Shown in pieces: positions 24,447 to 32,961 of a stretch of DNA of 64,000 nt. Location of the stretch: assembly GCA_016703325.1 (NCBI GenBank), contig JADJCH010000022.1, forward strand, positions 1-64,000. Reading direction: 5' to 3'. Numbering within the stretch: position 1 is the first letter of the stretch; every line of letters begins with the position of its first letter. Made by a program: the position numbers and the translations under genes. The notes under the pieces are model-generated. The model was not told where the DNA came from. It searched no databases and saw only the letters and a program-made list of their open reading frames with translations. This DNA comes from Burkholderiales bacterium (GTDB lineage Bacteria; Pseudomonadota; Gammaproteobacteria; Burkholderiales; Burkholderiaceae_C).

Positions 24447-25208
24447 ATGTCGATCCGCGTCCTCATTGTTGAAGACAACACCGTGGCGAGCGCCTTCCTG
24501 CTCAGGGTCGTGCGCGAGAGCTTCAACGACGAACTCGAGTTCACCGAGGTCCGAAATCTGGAGTCCGCCCGGCGCGCCCTGCGCAGCGCTGCGGCGTCAA
24601 ACGCCGCTCCCGCCGAAGCAACTTCCGGTGGGGCAGCAGGTTTCCAGATCATCCTCTGCGATCTGGAACAGCCCGACGGCAGCGGCCTGGAGCTGCTGGC
24701 CGAACTGTCGGAACATCGCGCACTGAAGATTGCCACGACGCTCCATCTGGACGACGACCACCTTTTTCCGGCCCTGCAGTGCGGCGCCAGCGGCTATCTG
24801 CTCAAGGAGGACCGCTTCGAGGTGCTGGTCGAAGGCCTGCAACGCATCGCCCGGGGGCACCCGCCCATGTCACCCGCGATCGCCCGGCGCATTCTTTCTT
24901 TTTTTCGCGGCGCTTCGGGTGGGCGGCCCAGCTCTTTTGAGTCGGGATTTGCGTCCTTGAGCGAATTCGGCGGCTCGACCCGCCCCGCGCCCCTGGGAGA
25001 CGGCAGCGCGCCTGTGCAAGGCCTGACGACCAAGGAGGCCGAGGTGCTGGTTCACCTCAGCAAGGGGTTCACACTCAAGGAGATCGCCAGGTTGATGGGG
25101 TTGAAGGGGTTCGCGATCAACGACCACATCCGCTCAATCTACGTCAAGCTGGCAGGCCACAGCTCCCCGATGGAAGCGTTGGCCCTGTCCCGGCAAGCCC
25201 TGCAGTGA
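24447..25208 (+). CDS. Orphan LuxR-type response regulator
   Basis: 253 residues from ATG (MSIRVLIVED). The receiver domain has E9/D10, phosphoacceptor D72 (IILCDLEQPDGSG) and K120. It carries an unusual Ala/Ser-rich insertion of about 20 residues (47-66) between its second helix and third strand, and the DNA for it contains a perfect 7-bp inverted repeat (24591-24607). The C-terminal helix-turn-helix starts at LTTKEAEVLVHLSKGFTLKE, but the recognition region reads GLKGFAINDHIRSIY, less usual than the typical S.KTV.NH form. No kinase is adjacent; it is divergent from rimP and convergent with the RND operon. No clear Shine-Dalgarno was seen. Confidence 0.85.
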   Translation: MSIRVLIVEDNTVASAFLLRVVRESFNDELEFTEVRNLESARRALRSAAASNAAPAEATSGGAAGFQIILCDLEQPDGSGLELLAELSEHRALKIATTLHLDDDHLFPALQCGASGYLLKEDRFEVLVEGLQRIARGHPPMSPAIARRILSFFRGASGGRPSSFESGFASLSEFGGSTRPAPLGDGSAPVQGLTTKEAEVLVHLSKGFTLKEIARLMGLKGFAINDHIRSIYVKLAGHSSPMEALALSRQALQ

Positions 25209-25253
25209 CTTGCGGCAGCCGGTCCCGCTGACGCGCGCGGCGACCCCCGGGTC

Positions 25254-28200
25254 TCACGCCACCGCGGTTTCCAGAATCGGCCCCCTTCCGCTCCAACGGT
25301 CCAGCGCCAGGTAGATCACCGGGGTGATGTACAGCGTCACCGCCTGGGACACGATCAGCCCACCCACCACGGACAGGCCCAGCGGCTGGCGCAACTCCGC
25401 GCCGGCGCCCAGGCCCAGCGCGATGGGCAGCGCACCCATCAGTGCCGCCAGGGTGGTCATCAGGATGGGGCGCAGCCGCAGCAGACAAGCCTGGCGAATC
25501 GCCTCGGCCGGGCTCAGGCCCTGCTCGCGCTGGGCCGCCAGCGCGAAGTCGATCATCATGATGGCGTTCTTCTTGACGATGCCGATCAGCATCAGGATGC
25601 CGATGGTGGCGATCAGCGTCAGGTCCAGGCCGAAGGCCCAGATCGTCAGCAGCGCCCCCACCGCGGCCGAGGGCAGGCCCGCCAGGATGGTGAGTGGGTG
25701 GATATAGCTCTCGTAGAGCATGCCCAGCAGCAGGTAGATCACCAGCAGCGCCACCCCCAGCAGGACGAGCTGGCCGGACTGCGAGTCCTGAAACACCGCC
25801 GCATCGCCGCCGTAGGTGCCGATCACGGTGGGCGGCATCTGCAGGTCGCGCACGTAGCCGTCCAGCTTGGTGGTGGCCACGCCCAGCGACACCTCCGGCG
25901 CCAGGTTGAAGCTCAGCGTAATGGCCTGCAACTGGCCCTGGTGGTTCACCGCGGTGGGGCCGACGCTGCGCTGCACGCTCGAGAAGGCCGACAGCGGCAC
26001 CAGTCGGCCGTCGCGGCCGCGCAGGTGGATGCGGGCGAAGGCGTCCTCGAATTGCCGGTCCGCCTCCGCCGCCTCCAGGATGACCTGGTAGGTGTTGGCC
26101 GCCGCGTAGATGCTGGCCACCTGCCGCTCGCCGAAGGCGCTGTACAGCACACTGCGCAGGTCGGCCATCTGCACGCCGAGCAGGGCCGCCTTGTCGCGAT
26201 CGATGCTCAGGCTGGCCTGCAGGCCGCGCAGCTGGGAATCGCTCGTGACGTCTCGAAAAACGCCGTCCTCGCGCAGCCTTGTCTGCAGTTTTCCGGCCCA
26301 ATCGTTCAAGGCATCGGCGCTGACGCTTTGCAGCGTGTACTGATAGCGGCTCTTGCTCTGCCGGCCACCCAGTTGCAGGTTTTGCACCGGCCGCATGTAC
26401 ACCGCGATGCCGGGGATGGCGCGCGTCTTTTTGCGCAGGCCCTCCACCACCTGGGCCATCGCTGCACGCTCGCCGCGGGGTTTGAGCGTCACGAACATCC
26501 GCCCTGCGTTGATCAGCCCGGTGGAGCCTCCGGCGCCGATGAAGGAGCCGACGCTGACCACCGCGGGGTCGGTCTGGAAGACGGCAGCCACCCGGCCCTG
26601 CAACGCCTCCATCGCGGCAAACGAGATGTCCTCGGAGGCCTCGGTGGTGACCTGGATCTGGCCGACATCCTCCTCCGGAAAGAAGCCCTTGGGGATCTTC
26701 ACCAACAGCCAGGCGGTCAGCACGCAGCTGCCGATGGCCAGCGCGCCGATCGCCCAGCGGTGCCGCAGGGCCAGGTCCAGGCTGCGGCCGTAGCCGCGCT
26801 GCAGGGCGTCGAAGCCGCGCTCAAACCAGCGGCCCAGCACACCCTCCTCCTGCGGGCTCTTGTGGCGCAGGAAGCGGCTGGCCAGCATCGGCACCAGCGT
26901 GAGCGACACCACGGCCGACACCCCGATGGACAGCCCCACCACCACCGCGAACTCGTGGAACAGCAGGCCGGTCACGCCGGGCATGAAGAAGATCGGGATC
27001 AGCACCGCCACCAGCGAGATCGAGATCGAAACGATGGTGAAGGCCATCTCCCGCACGCCGCGGATCGCCGCCGCAAAGGGGTCCATGCCGTCTTCGATGT
27101 GGCGCACGATGTTCTCGAGCATCACGATCGCATCGTCGACCACCAGGCCCACCGCGAGCGTCAGTCCCAGCAGGGAAACGTTGTTCAGGCTGCCCCCCAC
27201 CAGGTACATCAACGACAGCGCCCCGATCAGCGAAATCGGCAGCGACAGCGTCGGGATCAGCGTGGCGGCCAGGCGGCGCAGGAAGACGAAGATCACCAGC
27301 ACCACCAGCGCGACGGTGAGCGCGAAGGTGAGCCGCACGTCGTGCACCGCCTCTCGGATCGACGCAGAACGGTCGTTGCGCACCTCCATCGAGATCGAGG
27401 CCGGCAGCTGCGACGCCAGGCGCGGCAGCATGGCCTTGACCCGGTCGACCACCTGCACCGTGTTGGCGTTGGGCTGGCGCTGCACCGCCAGCGTGATGGT
27501 GGGCTCGCCGTTGAAGGCGGCGCTGTTCCTCAGGGTCTCGACGCTGTCCTGTACATCGGCCACGTCGCGCAGGCGCACGGGGGCGCCATTGCGCTGCGCC
27601 ACGACCAGCTGGCCGAACTCCCGCGCGCTGACCAGCTGCCGGTTGGCCTGGATGGTCAGCGTTTGCCGCGGCCCTTCCAGCACGCCCACCGGGGTGTTGG
27701 CGTTGGCCGCCGCGATCACCGCGCGCAGCTCGTCGAGCGTCAGGTTGCGCTCGGCCAGGGCCTCGGGACGCACCCGCACCCGCACCGCGTAGCGCTTCTG
27801 GCCAAAGATGGACACCTGCGCCACGCCATCGATGGTCGACAGCGACGGCGCAATCAGGTTCTCGGCGAACTCGTTGAGCTCCGACAGCGCCATCGACGGC
27901 GACCCCAGCGCAACGAACAGCACCGGCGCGTCGGCAGGATTGACCTTGCGGTACGACGGCGGCGTGGCCATCTCCGTGGGCAGGCTGCGCTGGGCGCGAA
28001 ACAGCGCCGCCTGCACGTCCACCGCAGCCGCGTCGATGTCGCGGCTGGCCTCGAACTCCAGCACCAGCGAGCTCTGCCCCAGCGTATTGGTCGAGCTGAT
28101 GGTGGCCAGCCCCGCGATGGTGGAGAACTGTTTTTCCAGCGGCAGTGCCACCGAGCTGGCCATGGTTTCCGGACTGGCGCCGGGCAGCGAGGCATTGACC

Positions 28201-28337
28201 TGGATGATCGGCGTGTTGTAGCTCGGCAGCGCGGCCACCGGCATCTTCGGCAGCGCCACCAGGCCGGCCAGCACGATCGACAGGTTCAGCAGCACCGTCA
28301 TCACCGGACGGCGGATGAACAGCTCCGTCCAGTTCAT
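25254..28337 (-). CDS. RND efflux pump inner-membrane permease (AcrB/MdtB family)
   Basis: 1027 residues with the RND topology of twelve helices and two large periplasmic loops. The N-terminus NWTELFIRRPVMTVLLNLSI is typical, as is the proton-relay aspartate pair in VGLVVDDAIVMLENIV near residue 405. It is closest in feel to the MdtB/MdtC and HAE1 hydrophobe exporters rather than to heavy-metal pumps; the substrate is unknown. The ATG overlaps the adaptor gene stop by 4 bases. No outer-membrane channel gene is present, so it must use a TolC-like protein from elsewhere. Confidence 0.93.
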   Translation of the reverse strand: MNWTELFIRRPVMTVLLNLSIVLAGLVALPKMPVAALPSYNTPIIQVNASLPGASPETMASSVALPLEKQFSTIAGLATISSTNTLGQSSLVLEFEASRDIDAAAVDVQAALFRAQRSLPTEMATPPSYRKVNPADAPVLFVALGSPSMALSELNEFAENLIAPSLSTIDGVAQVSIFGQKRYAVRVRVRPEALAERNLTLDELRAVIAAANANTPVGVLEGPRQTLTIQANRQLVSAREFGQLVVAQRNGAPVRLRDVADVQDSVETLRNSAAFNGEPTITLAVQRQPNANTVQVVDRVKAMLPRLASQLPASISMEVRNDRSASIREAVHDVRLTFALTVALVVLVIFVFLRRLAATLIPTLSLPISLIGALSLMYLVGGSLNNVSLLGLTLAVGLVVDDAIVMLENIVRHIEDGMDPFAAAIRGVREMAFTIVSISISLVAVLIPIFFMPGVTGLLFHEFAVVVGLSIGVSAVVSLTLVPMLASRFLRHKSPQEEGVLGRWFERGFDALQRGYGRSLDLALRHRWAIGALAIGSCVLTAWLLVKIPKGFFPEEDVGQIQVTTEASEDISFAAMEALQGRVAAVFQTDPAVVSVGSFIGAGGSTGLINAGRMFVTLKPRGERAAMAQVVEGLRKKTRAIPGIAVYMRPVQNLQLGGRQSKSRYQYTLQSVSADALNDWAGKLQTRLREDGVFRDVTSDSQLRGLQASLSIDRDKAALLGVQMADLRSVLYSAFGERQVASIYAAANTYQVILEAAEADRQFEDAFARIHLRGRDGRLVPLSAFSSVQRSVGPTAVNHQGQLQAITLSFNLAPEVSLGVATTKLDGYVRDLQMPPTVIGTYGGDAAVFQDSQSGQLVLLGVALLVIYLLLGMLYESYIHPLTILAGLPSAAVGALLTIWAFGLDLTLIATIGILMLIGIVKKNAIMMIDFALAAQREQGLSPAEAIRQACLLRLRPILMTTLAALMGALPIALGLGAGAELRQPLGLSVVGGLIVSQAVTLYITPVIYLALDRWSGRGPILETAVA

Positions 28338-29671
28338 CGGGAGGCCCCGCGCGAAGCAGATGCGGCGGCTGACGCGGCCGTTGCCCCACCCGCGGTCCCA
28401 CCCGCGGTCCCACCCGAGGCCGCACCCGCTGATGCAGGCACCGCGATGCGCAATGGGGTGCCGGGACGCAGGTTCTGCTTGCCCTCCACCACCACCCGGT
28501 CACCGTCGTCCAGGCCCTCCACCGCGATCAGCTCACCCAGCGACTGACGCAGTTGCACCACCTTCGGCCTTGCACTGCCGTCCGGCGCGACCACGTACAC
28601 GCTGCGCTCGGCGCCGCGCTGAATCACTGCGGCCTGGGGAATCACCTGCGCCTGCTCCAGCGTGCGCAGCGTCAGCCGCACCGAGACGTACTGCCCCGGC
28701 CAGAGCTGCTGTCGCGGGTTGGCCAAGCTGCCCTTGACGAGGATGGTGCCACTGGCGGTGTCCACCGCGTTGTCGACAAACACCAGGCGCCCCGGCAGGG
28801 AGTGTGGCGCCTCGCCCCGGCGGCGCTCGCCGCCGAGGGGCAGCAGCACCGCCAGTTCCGTGGCCGCTGCTCCACTGCGGGGCTTGCCAGCGGCAGCCGC
28901 CGGACCCGGCGACGAGATGCCCGCAAGGGCCAGCAAAGGCGACAAATGGGCCTCAGGCACCGGAAAGGACACACCGACCGGATCGATCTGATGGATGGTC
29001 AACAGCGCCACCCCGCCGGGCTGGACCAGGCTGCCGGGATGTACCGCGATCTGGCCGACCCGCCCCGACAGCGGCGCCGTCAGTCGTGTGAAGCCCAGCG
29101 CCACCTCTGCGGACTGCACCGCAGCCTCGTCCGAGCGGATCAGCGCCTGCTGAGCCTCCACCTGGGTGGCGCTGCTGTCCGCGGCACTCTGGGCGATGAA
29201 TCCCTGCCCCCGCAACTCGCGAGCCCTTTGAAGCTGGCGCTCCAGGTCCGCCAGGGTGGCCCGGTCGCGCAGCAGTTGGGCGCGGGCCTTGTCCAGGTTG
29301 GCGCGCTCGTTGCGGTCGTCCAGCTGGAACAGCGGCTCACCACGCCGCACCGCCTGGCCCTCGCGCACCAGCACCTCCCGCACCACGCCACTCACCTGGG
29401 CGCGCAACTCCACCGTCTGCAAGGGCACCACCGTGCCGGGCGCTTCGACGATCACCGGCACATCCCGGCGCTGCACCGGCAGCACCGTGACCGACTGAGC
29501 TGCCGGAACAACGGCCGATGCCGACGCCCCAGGAGCGCTACCGGTTGAAGTGACCCCTGAGGCTGCTGTGGCTGCCGCGGCAACTGCGACATGGCTTCTC
29601 GAGAACCACACCCCGGCCGAAAGAAGGACCAAAGCGAAGCTGGAGATCAGGAAGGTTCTGTTATCAAGCAT
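28334..29671 (-). CDS. RND efflux periplasmic adaptor (membrane fusion protein)
   Basis: 445 residues. It has an N-terminal membrane anchor (residues 8-23), a lipoyl-like domain with the VIVEAPGTVVPLQTVELRAQ block, a coiled-coil hairpin and beta-barrel domains. The stretch at about residues 240-287 is longer than I expect for the family and holds LLPLGGERRRGE, whose DNA is a GC-rich hairpin (28814-28841). The C-terminus ends in Gly/Thr/Ala repeats (GGTAGGTAGGAT) encoded by a 12-bp tandem repeat. It is co-transcribed with the permease. There is no ribosome-binding site of note; a perfect inverted repeat starts 3 bases upstream of the ATG. Confidence 0.92.
   Translation of the reverse strand: MLDNRTFLISSFALVLLSAGVWFSRSHVAVAAAATAASGVTSTGSAPGASASAVVPAAQSVTVLPVQRRDVPVIVEAPGTVVPLQTVELRAQVSGVVREVLVREGQAVRRGEPLFQLDDRNERANLDKARAQLLRDRATLADLERQLQRARELRGQGFIAQSAADSSATQVEAQQALIRSDEAAVQSAEVALGFTRLTAPLSGRVGQIAVHPGSLVQPGGVALLTIHQIDPVGVSFPVPEAHLSPLLALAGISSPGPAAAAGKPRSGAAATELAVLLPLGGERRRGEAPHSLPGRLVFVDNAVDTASGTILVKGSLANPRQQLWPGQYVSVRLTLRTLEQAQVIPQAAVIQRGAERSVYVVAPDGSARPKVVQLRQSLGELIAVEGLDDGDRVVVEGKQNLRPGTPLRIAVPASAGAASGGTAGGTAGGATAASAAASASRGASR
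28385..28420. repeat. Three tandem 12-bp units at the adaptor gene 3' end
   Basis: The unit CCCACCCGCGGT occurs at 28385-28396 and 28397-28408 exactly, and at 28409-28420 with two mismatches. It stays in frame and encodes the Gly-Gly-Thr-Ala repeats of the adaptor tail. Such an in-frame microsatellite could vary in copy number by slippage without breaking the gene. Confidence 0.8.
28814..28841. repeat. GC-rich hairpin inside the adaptor coding region
   Basis: GCCCCGGCGGC (28814-28824) pairs with GCCGCC-GA-GGGGC (28829-28841), an 11-bp stem with a 2-base bulge and 4-base loop. It encodes part of a segment that looks inserted compared with other adaptors. It resembles, in position and composition, the palindromic insertion in the carboxylase gene at 46434-46464, though the two are not the same sequence. 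Confidence 0.45.
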
Positions 29672-29673
29672 GG

Positions 29674-29703
29674 GCAGTGCGGATCCAGTTCAGGCCGCAC
29701 TGC
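29674..29703. promoter_or_regulatory. Perfect inverted repeat at the start of the RND operon
   Basis: GCAGTGCGG (29674-29682) and CCGCACTGC (29695-29703) form a 9-bp perfect inverted repeat with a 12-base spacer, beginning 3 bases upstream of the adaptor ATG. It may be a repressor operator or an mRNA hairpin that covers the ribosome-binding region. No regulator gene is linked. Confidence 0.5.
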
Positions 29704-29840
29704 GCAAGTGAAAAGGCTTGAGCCGATCCGGCACCGCACAGGCGACGCCGCCCACTGTACGGGAGAACTCAGCCGATGACGCACCGGGGGCAAGGTGCGA
29801 AGCATCCGGGCCTGCCCCAGCTGTCAGCCGCAGGTGCTCC

Positions 29841-29886
29841 CAAGAAAACGTCGGGTCGCCCCAAGTTTTCTTGCGCCCCCTTGGGG
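29841..29886 (-). terminator. Interlocking inverted repeats after the MHS transporter gene
   Basis: Read on the minus strand, CCCCAAG (29886-29880) can pair with CTTGGGG (29865-29859), and CAAGAAAAC (29873-29865) can pair with GTTTTCTTG (29849-29841). The pairs interleave, so the RNA can form either hairpin or a pseudoknot, not both simple stems. They directly follow the transporter stop and precede the RND operon by 170 bases, and may form a terminator with the GTTTTCTTGG tract. The remainder of 29672-29890 shows no gene. Confidence 0.4.
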
Positions 29887-29890
29887 TTGC

Positions 29891-31615
29891 TCAGGAGCCC
29901 CGGCGATTGGGATGCCAGTACAGAAACTTGGCGTAGATGTCCACGTCCTTGGTTTCTCGCACGAACAACAGCCCGACCCCCAGCGACATGGCCGCGACCA
30001 CGATGGGATACCACAGGCCGTGGTAGATGTCCCCGTTGCTGGCCACCATCGCAAAGGCAATGGTCGGCATCAAACCACCGAACCAGCCATTACCGATGTG
30101 ATATGGCAGGCTCATCGAGGTGTAGCGGATGCGGGTGGGGAAGAGCTCCACCAGCGTGGCGGCGATCGGCCCGTAGACCATCGTCACGTAGATCACCAGC
30201 ACGGTGAGGATGACCACGATCATCGGGTGATTCACCTTGGCCGGGTCTGCCGTCTTGGGGTACCCGGCCTCGGTCATCGCCTGGGCGACCTGGGCACGGA
30301 AGGCTGCGATGGCCAGCACGCTGGCCTCCTCGAAGCGGCCGCCTTCGGGCATCAGGCGGGCGTTCGGGGCCGGAATTTCCTTGCCGCCAATGCTCACCCG
30401 AGCCCCGTCTCCGGAGGGCAGGGGCTCGTTGCTGTAGCTGGCCGCGGCCTGCGCCAGGGTGCGTTTGGCGATGTCGCAGGCGGAGGTGAAGTCGATCTCC
30501 CGGGCGATCGGGCTGCCCTGGAAGGAGCAGGTCACCGGATCGGCCTTGACCACGATGCGGGCGGTGGCCTGGGCACGGGCCAGATCCGGGTTCGCCGCCT
30601 CAGTCAAGGCCTTGAACAGCGGGAAGTAGGTCAGGCAGGCCAGGGCCAGCCCGCCGAGGATGATCGGCTTGCGCCCGAATCGGTCCGACAGGCTGCCGAA
30701 GATCACGAAGAAGGGGGTGCCGATCAGCAGCGCCGCCGCCACCAGCAGGTTGGCGGTGTTGGCCTCCACCTTGAGGACGCTGGTCAGGAAGAACAAGGCA
30801 TAGAACTGCCCGGTGTACCAGACCACCGCCTGACCGGCCACCAGGCCAAACAGGGCCAGCACGATGATGCGCAGGTTCTTCCACTCGCCGAAACATTCGG
30901 ACAACGGTGCCTTGGACACCTTGCCCTCCATCTGCATCTTCAGGAAGGCCGGCGACTCGTGCATCGACAAGCGGATCCACACGCTCACCCCCAGCAGCAC
31001 CGACGACAGCAGGAAGGGGATGCGCCAACCCCATTCGGCAAAGGTCTGTTCACCCATCAGGTTGCGTGTGCCCAGGATCACCATCAGGGACAGGAACAGG
31101 CCCAGCGTGGCGGTGGTCTGGATCCAGGCGGTGTAGGCACCCCGTTTGCCCTGGGGCGCGTGTTCAGCCACGTAGGTGGCTGCGCCGCCGTATTCCCCGC
31201 CCAGCGCCAGGCCCTGCAGGAGGCGCAGCACGATCAGGATGACCGGTGCGGCTACGCCGATGGCGTCGTAGTTGGGCAACAGCCCCACCACGAAGGTGGA
31301 CACCCCCATGATCAGGATGGTCACCATGAAGGTGTATTTGCGCCCGATCATGTCGCCCAGCCGTCCGAACACCAGGGCCCCGAAGGGCCGCACCAGGAAG
31401 CCGGCGGCAAAAGCCAGCAAGGCGAAGATGAAGGCCGAAGTGGGATCCAGGCCGGCAAAAAACTGCTTGGCAATGATGGCAGCCAGCGAGCCGTAGAGGT
31501 AGAAGTCGTACCACTCAAACACGGTGCCGACCGATGAGGCCAGCACCACGCGCCGCTCGGCACTGGTCATCGGCGCATCGTCGGCGCCATAGGGGGTGTC
31601 CGGAAGGCTGGACAT
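29891..31615 (-). CDS. MHS-family metabolite:H+ symporter (MFS)
   Basis: 574 residues from the ATG preceded by GAGGAG; the frame has a TTG 5 codons earlier that is less likely. MFS hallmarks are VGTVFEWYDFYLYGSLAA at the first helix and GRLGDMIGRKYTF in the 2-3 loop. The family normally has about 430 residues; the extra length is a hydrophilic segment of about 120 residues (about 350-470) between helices 8 and 9, with two cysteines (TCSF and SACD). Relatives transport carboxylates, osmolytes or shikimate. The substrate here is unknown. Confidence 0.9.
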   Translation of the reverse strand: MSSLPDTPYGADDAPMTSAERRVVLASSVGTVFEWYDFYLYGSLAAIIAKQFFAGLDPTSAFIFALLAFAAGFLVRPFGALVFGRLGDMIGRKYTFMVTILIMGVSTFVVGLLPNYDAIGVAAPVILIVLRLLQGLALGGEYGGAATYVAEHAPQGKRGAYTAWIQTTATLGLFLSLMVILGTRNLMGEQTFAEWGWRIPFLLSSVLLGVSVWIRLSMHESPAFLKMQMEGKVSKAPLSECFGEWKNLRIIVLALFGLVAGQAVVWYTGQFYALFFLTSVLKVEANTANLLVAAALLIGTPFFVIFGSLSDRFGRKPIILGGLALACLTYFPLFKALTEAANPDLARAQATARIVVKADPVTCSFQGSPIAREIDFTSACDIAKRTLAQAAASYSNEPLPSGDGARVSIGGKEIPAPNARLMPEGGRFEEASVLAIAAFRAQVAQAMTEAGYPKTADPAKVNHPMIVVILTVLVIYVTMVYGPIAATLVELFPTRIRYTSMSLPYHIGNGWFGGLMPTIAFAMVASNGDIYHGLWYPIVVAAMSLGVGLLFVRETKDVDIYAKFLYWHPNRRGS

Positions 31616-31696
31616 GGGTTTGCTCCTCAAAGGTCATCGGGCGCGCCGCGCTCGGTGCGCCCTGGATATGGAGATGGAAACGGGTATGGATGCGGG

Positions 31697-32563
31697 TTAC
31701 ATCGCCGCCATCAGGCGTTTGGGCGAATACAGGCGGGCCTCCGGCACGCTTTCCGCCGCACGCAGGGCGCGCTGCAGGATCTGCTCCGCCCCCACCCGGC
31801 CGAAGGCTTCGGCCAGCGCCTGATAGACCACCCGCAGCAGTTGGGCCAGCTCGACTGCGCTGCCCGGCAGCCGCCAGTCGTGCTGCAGCGGCCTGGCCCA
31901 GGCCTGCATGAAGGCCGCCTGCAACGCCGTCGACGTCTGCGCCTGCGGGAGGTAACGTTGAGTGTCCTTGCGCAGCTCATCGAGCGCTTCGCGGTGGTAC
32001 TTCTGCACCTCCTCGACCATCGAACGCAGCACAGCCGCGAAGACCGCCACCGGTTCGGCCGCCAAGGACGCAGCGGTCGCGGCACCCTCCGTGCCGGGCA
32101 GCACCGCTGCGGTCGGGATCCTGGCGGCCGAAGCCAGCGCGGTGGCCACAGGGTTGATCACCACAGCACTCGCCGGCGAGGCAACAGGCATCGCCTGAGC
32201 CAGGGGAACCGCCGGTGCCGGCGCAGACGACACGGCCGGCGCAGCCATCGCCTGCGGCAACGGCGATGGGGCAGGACGCAGCGCCTGCATCCTGGACCAA
32301 GGGTCCGCAGGCAGCATCTCGGAGGGCTGCTTCAGGGCCTTGAAGTACTCCGAGTACAGGCGGCGGCAACTGCCGGCGTCCAGGCCGCATTGCTGCGCCA
32401 CCTGGTCGATGAAACGGATGATGTCGGTGACTGCATCACCACGCATCTGGTCATGCTGCAGCCACAGTGCCTGCAGCAGTGCTGGATCGTCCAGCTGGTC
32501 GGACAACACCGCGACCGCGGCACGACGCCGCAGAGACTGTGTCGGATGGAGTGGGTCGCTCAT
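31697..32563 (-). CDS. Hypothetical protein
   Basis: 288 residues, family not recognised. It has three parts: an N-terminal helical region (1-95) with two cysteines (CGLDAGSC), a low-complexity Pro/Ala-rich linker (about 95-165), and a C-terminal helical region (170-288) with the stretch VEEVQKYHREALDELRKD. There is no signal peptide or membrane helix. Codon usage matches the neighbours and the third-position GC is high, so I accept it as a gene. An FNR-like box lies 63-76 bases upstream of its ATG on the shared intergenic side. Confidence 0.7.
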   Translation of the reverse strand: MSDPLHPTQSLRRRAAVAVLSDQLDDPALLQALWLQHDQMRGDAVTDIIRFIDQVAQQCGLDAGSCRRLYSEYFKALKQPSEMLPADPWSRMQALRPAPSPLPQAMAAPAVSSAPAPAVPLAQAMPVASPASAVVINPVATALASAARIPTAAVLPGTEGAATAASLAAEPVAVFAAVLRSMVEEVQKYHREALDELRKDTQRYLPQAQTSTALQAAFMQAWARPLQHDWRLPGSAVELAQLLRVVYQALAEAFGRVGAEQILQRALRAAESVPEARLYSPKRLMAAM

Positions 32564-32625
32564 GTGGGATTGCGGGGGAGCAAGGGGACGAATCGGGCCC
32601 GTTCAACGATCACAGAGCCTCGGCT

Positions 32626-32639
32626 TTGATTTGGATTAA
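32626..32639. promoter_or_regulatory. FNR/Crp-like box in the 32564-32961 intergenic region
   Basis: TTGAT-TTGG-ATTAA differs from the FNR consensus TTGAT-N4-ATCAA at one base. It is 63-76 bases upstream of the hypothetical gene at 31697-32563 and over 300 bases from folE, so if used it would serve the former. A single 14-base match can occur by chance. Confidence 0.35.
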
Positions 32640-32747
32640 GGCGCATTTTCTGGAGACCCTCAATGAAAGCACCGTGTGCTGACGTTTTGCCAGCAGGGTG
32701 ACCCATCCAACCCCGGGAGTGGAGGGATAAATCCGCGTCGAATTGCA

Positions 32748-32780
32748 CGTTGTCACCCCCGACGTGACAACGCGCTGTCA
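32748..32780. promoter_or_regulatory. Palindromic candidate operator upstream of folE-BLUF
   Basis: CGTTGTCAC (32748-32756) and GTGACAACG (32764-32772) form a 9-bp perfect inverted repeat with a 7-base centre. A third half-site TGTCA follows at 32776-32780. Three TGTCA/TGACA half-sites in 33 bases suggest a dimeric or tetrameric regulator. It lies about 180 bases upstream of the folE ATG. The rest of this 398-bp intergenic region shows only a weak TAGCAT -10-like element (32874-32879). Confidence 0.5.
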
Positions 32781-32961
32781 TGAATCCTCTCTGAAGGCGG
32801 GTTCGGACGGGCCAGTCCGGCGGCACGACGGGAACCCAAACAACCCCTCGCGGCAGGGGCAGCCGACCGCTGCTAGCATTTCTGCGTTAAAGCCATTTGT
32901 CGTCCAATCGCCTGCCCGACCGCCACGGCGGCGACCCCAGGCAGCACCCAAGGTTCCACCG

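Noticed and set aside
32751..32769. The folE palindrome as a PpsR/CrtJ site (TGT-N12-ACA)
   Set aside because: The spacing is 13, not 12, and no photosynthesis genes are in the window.
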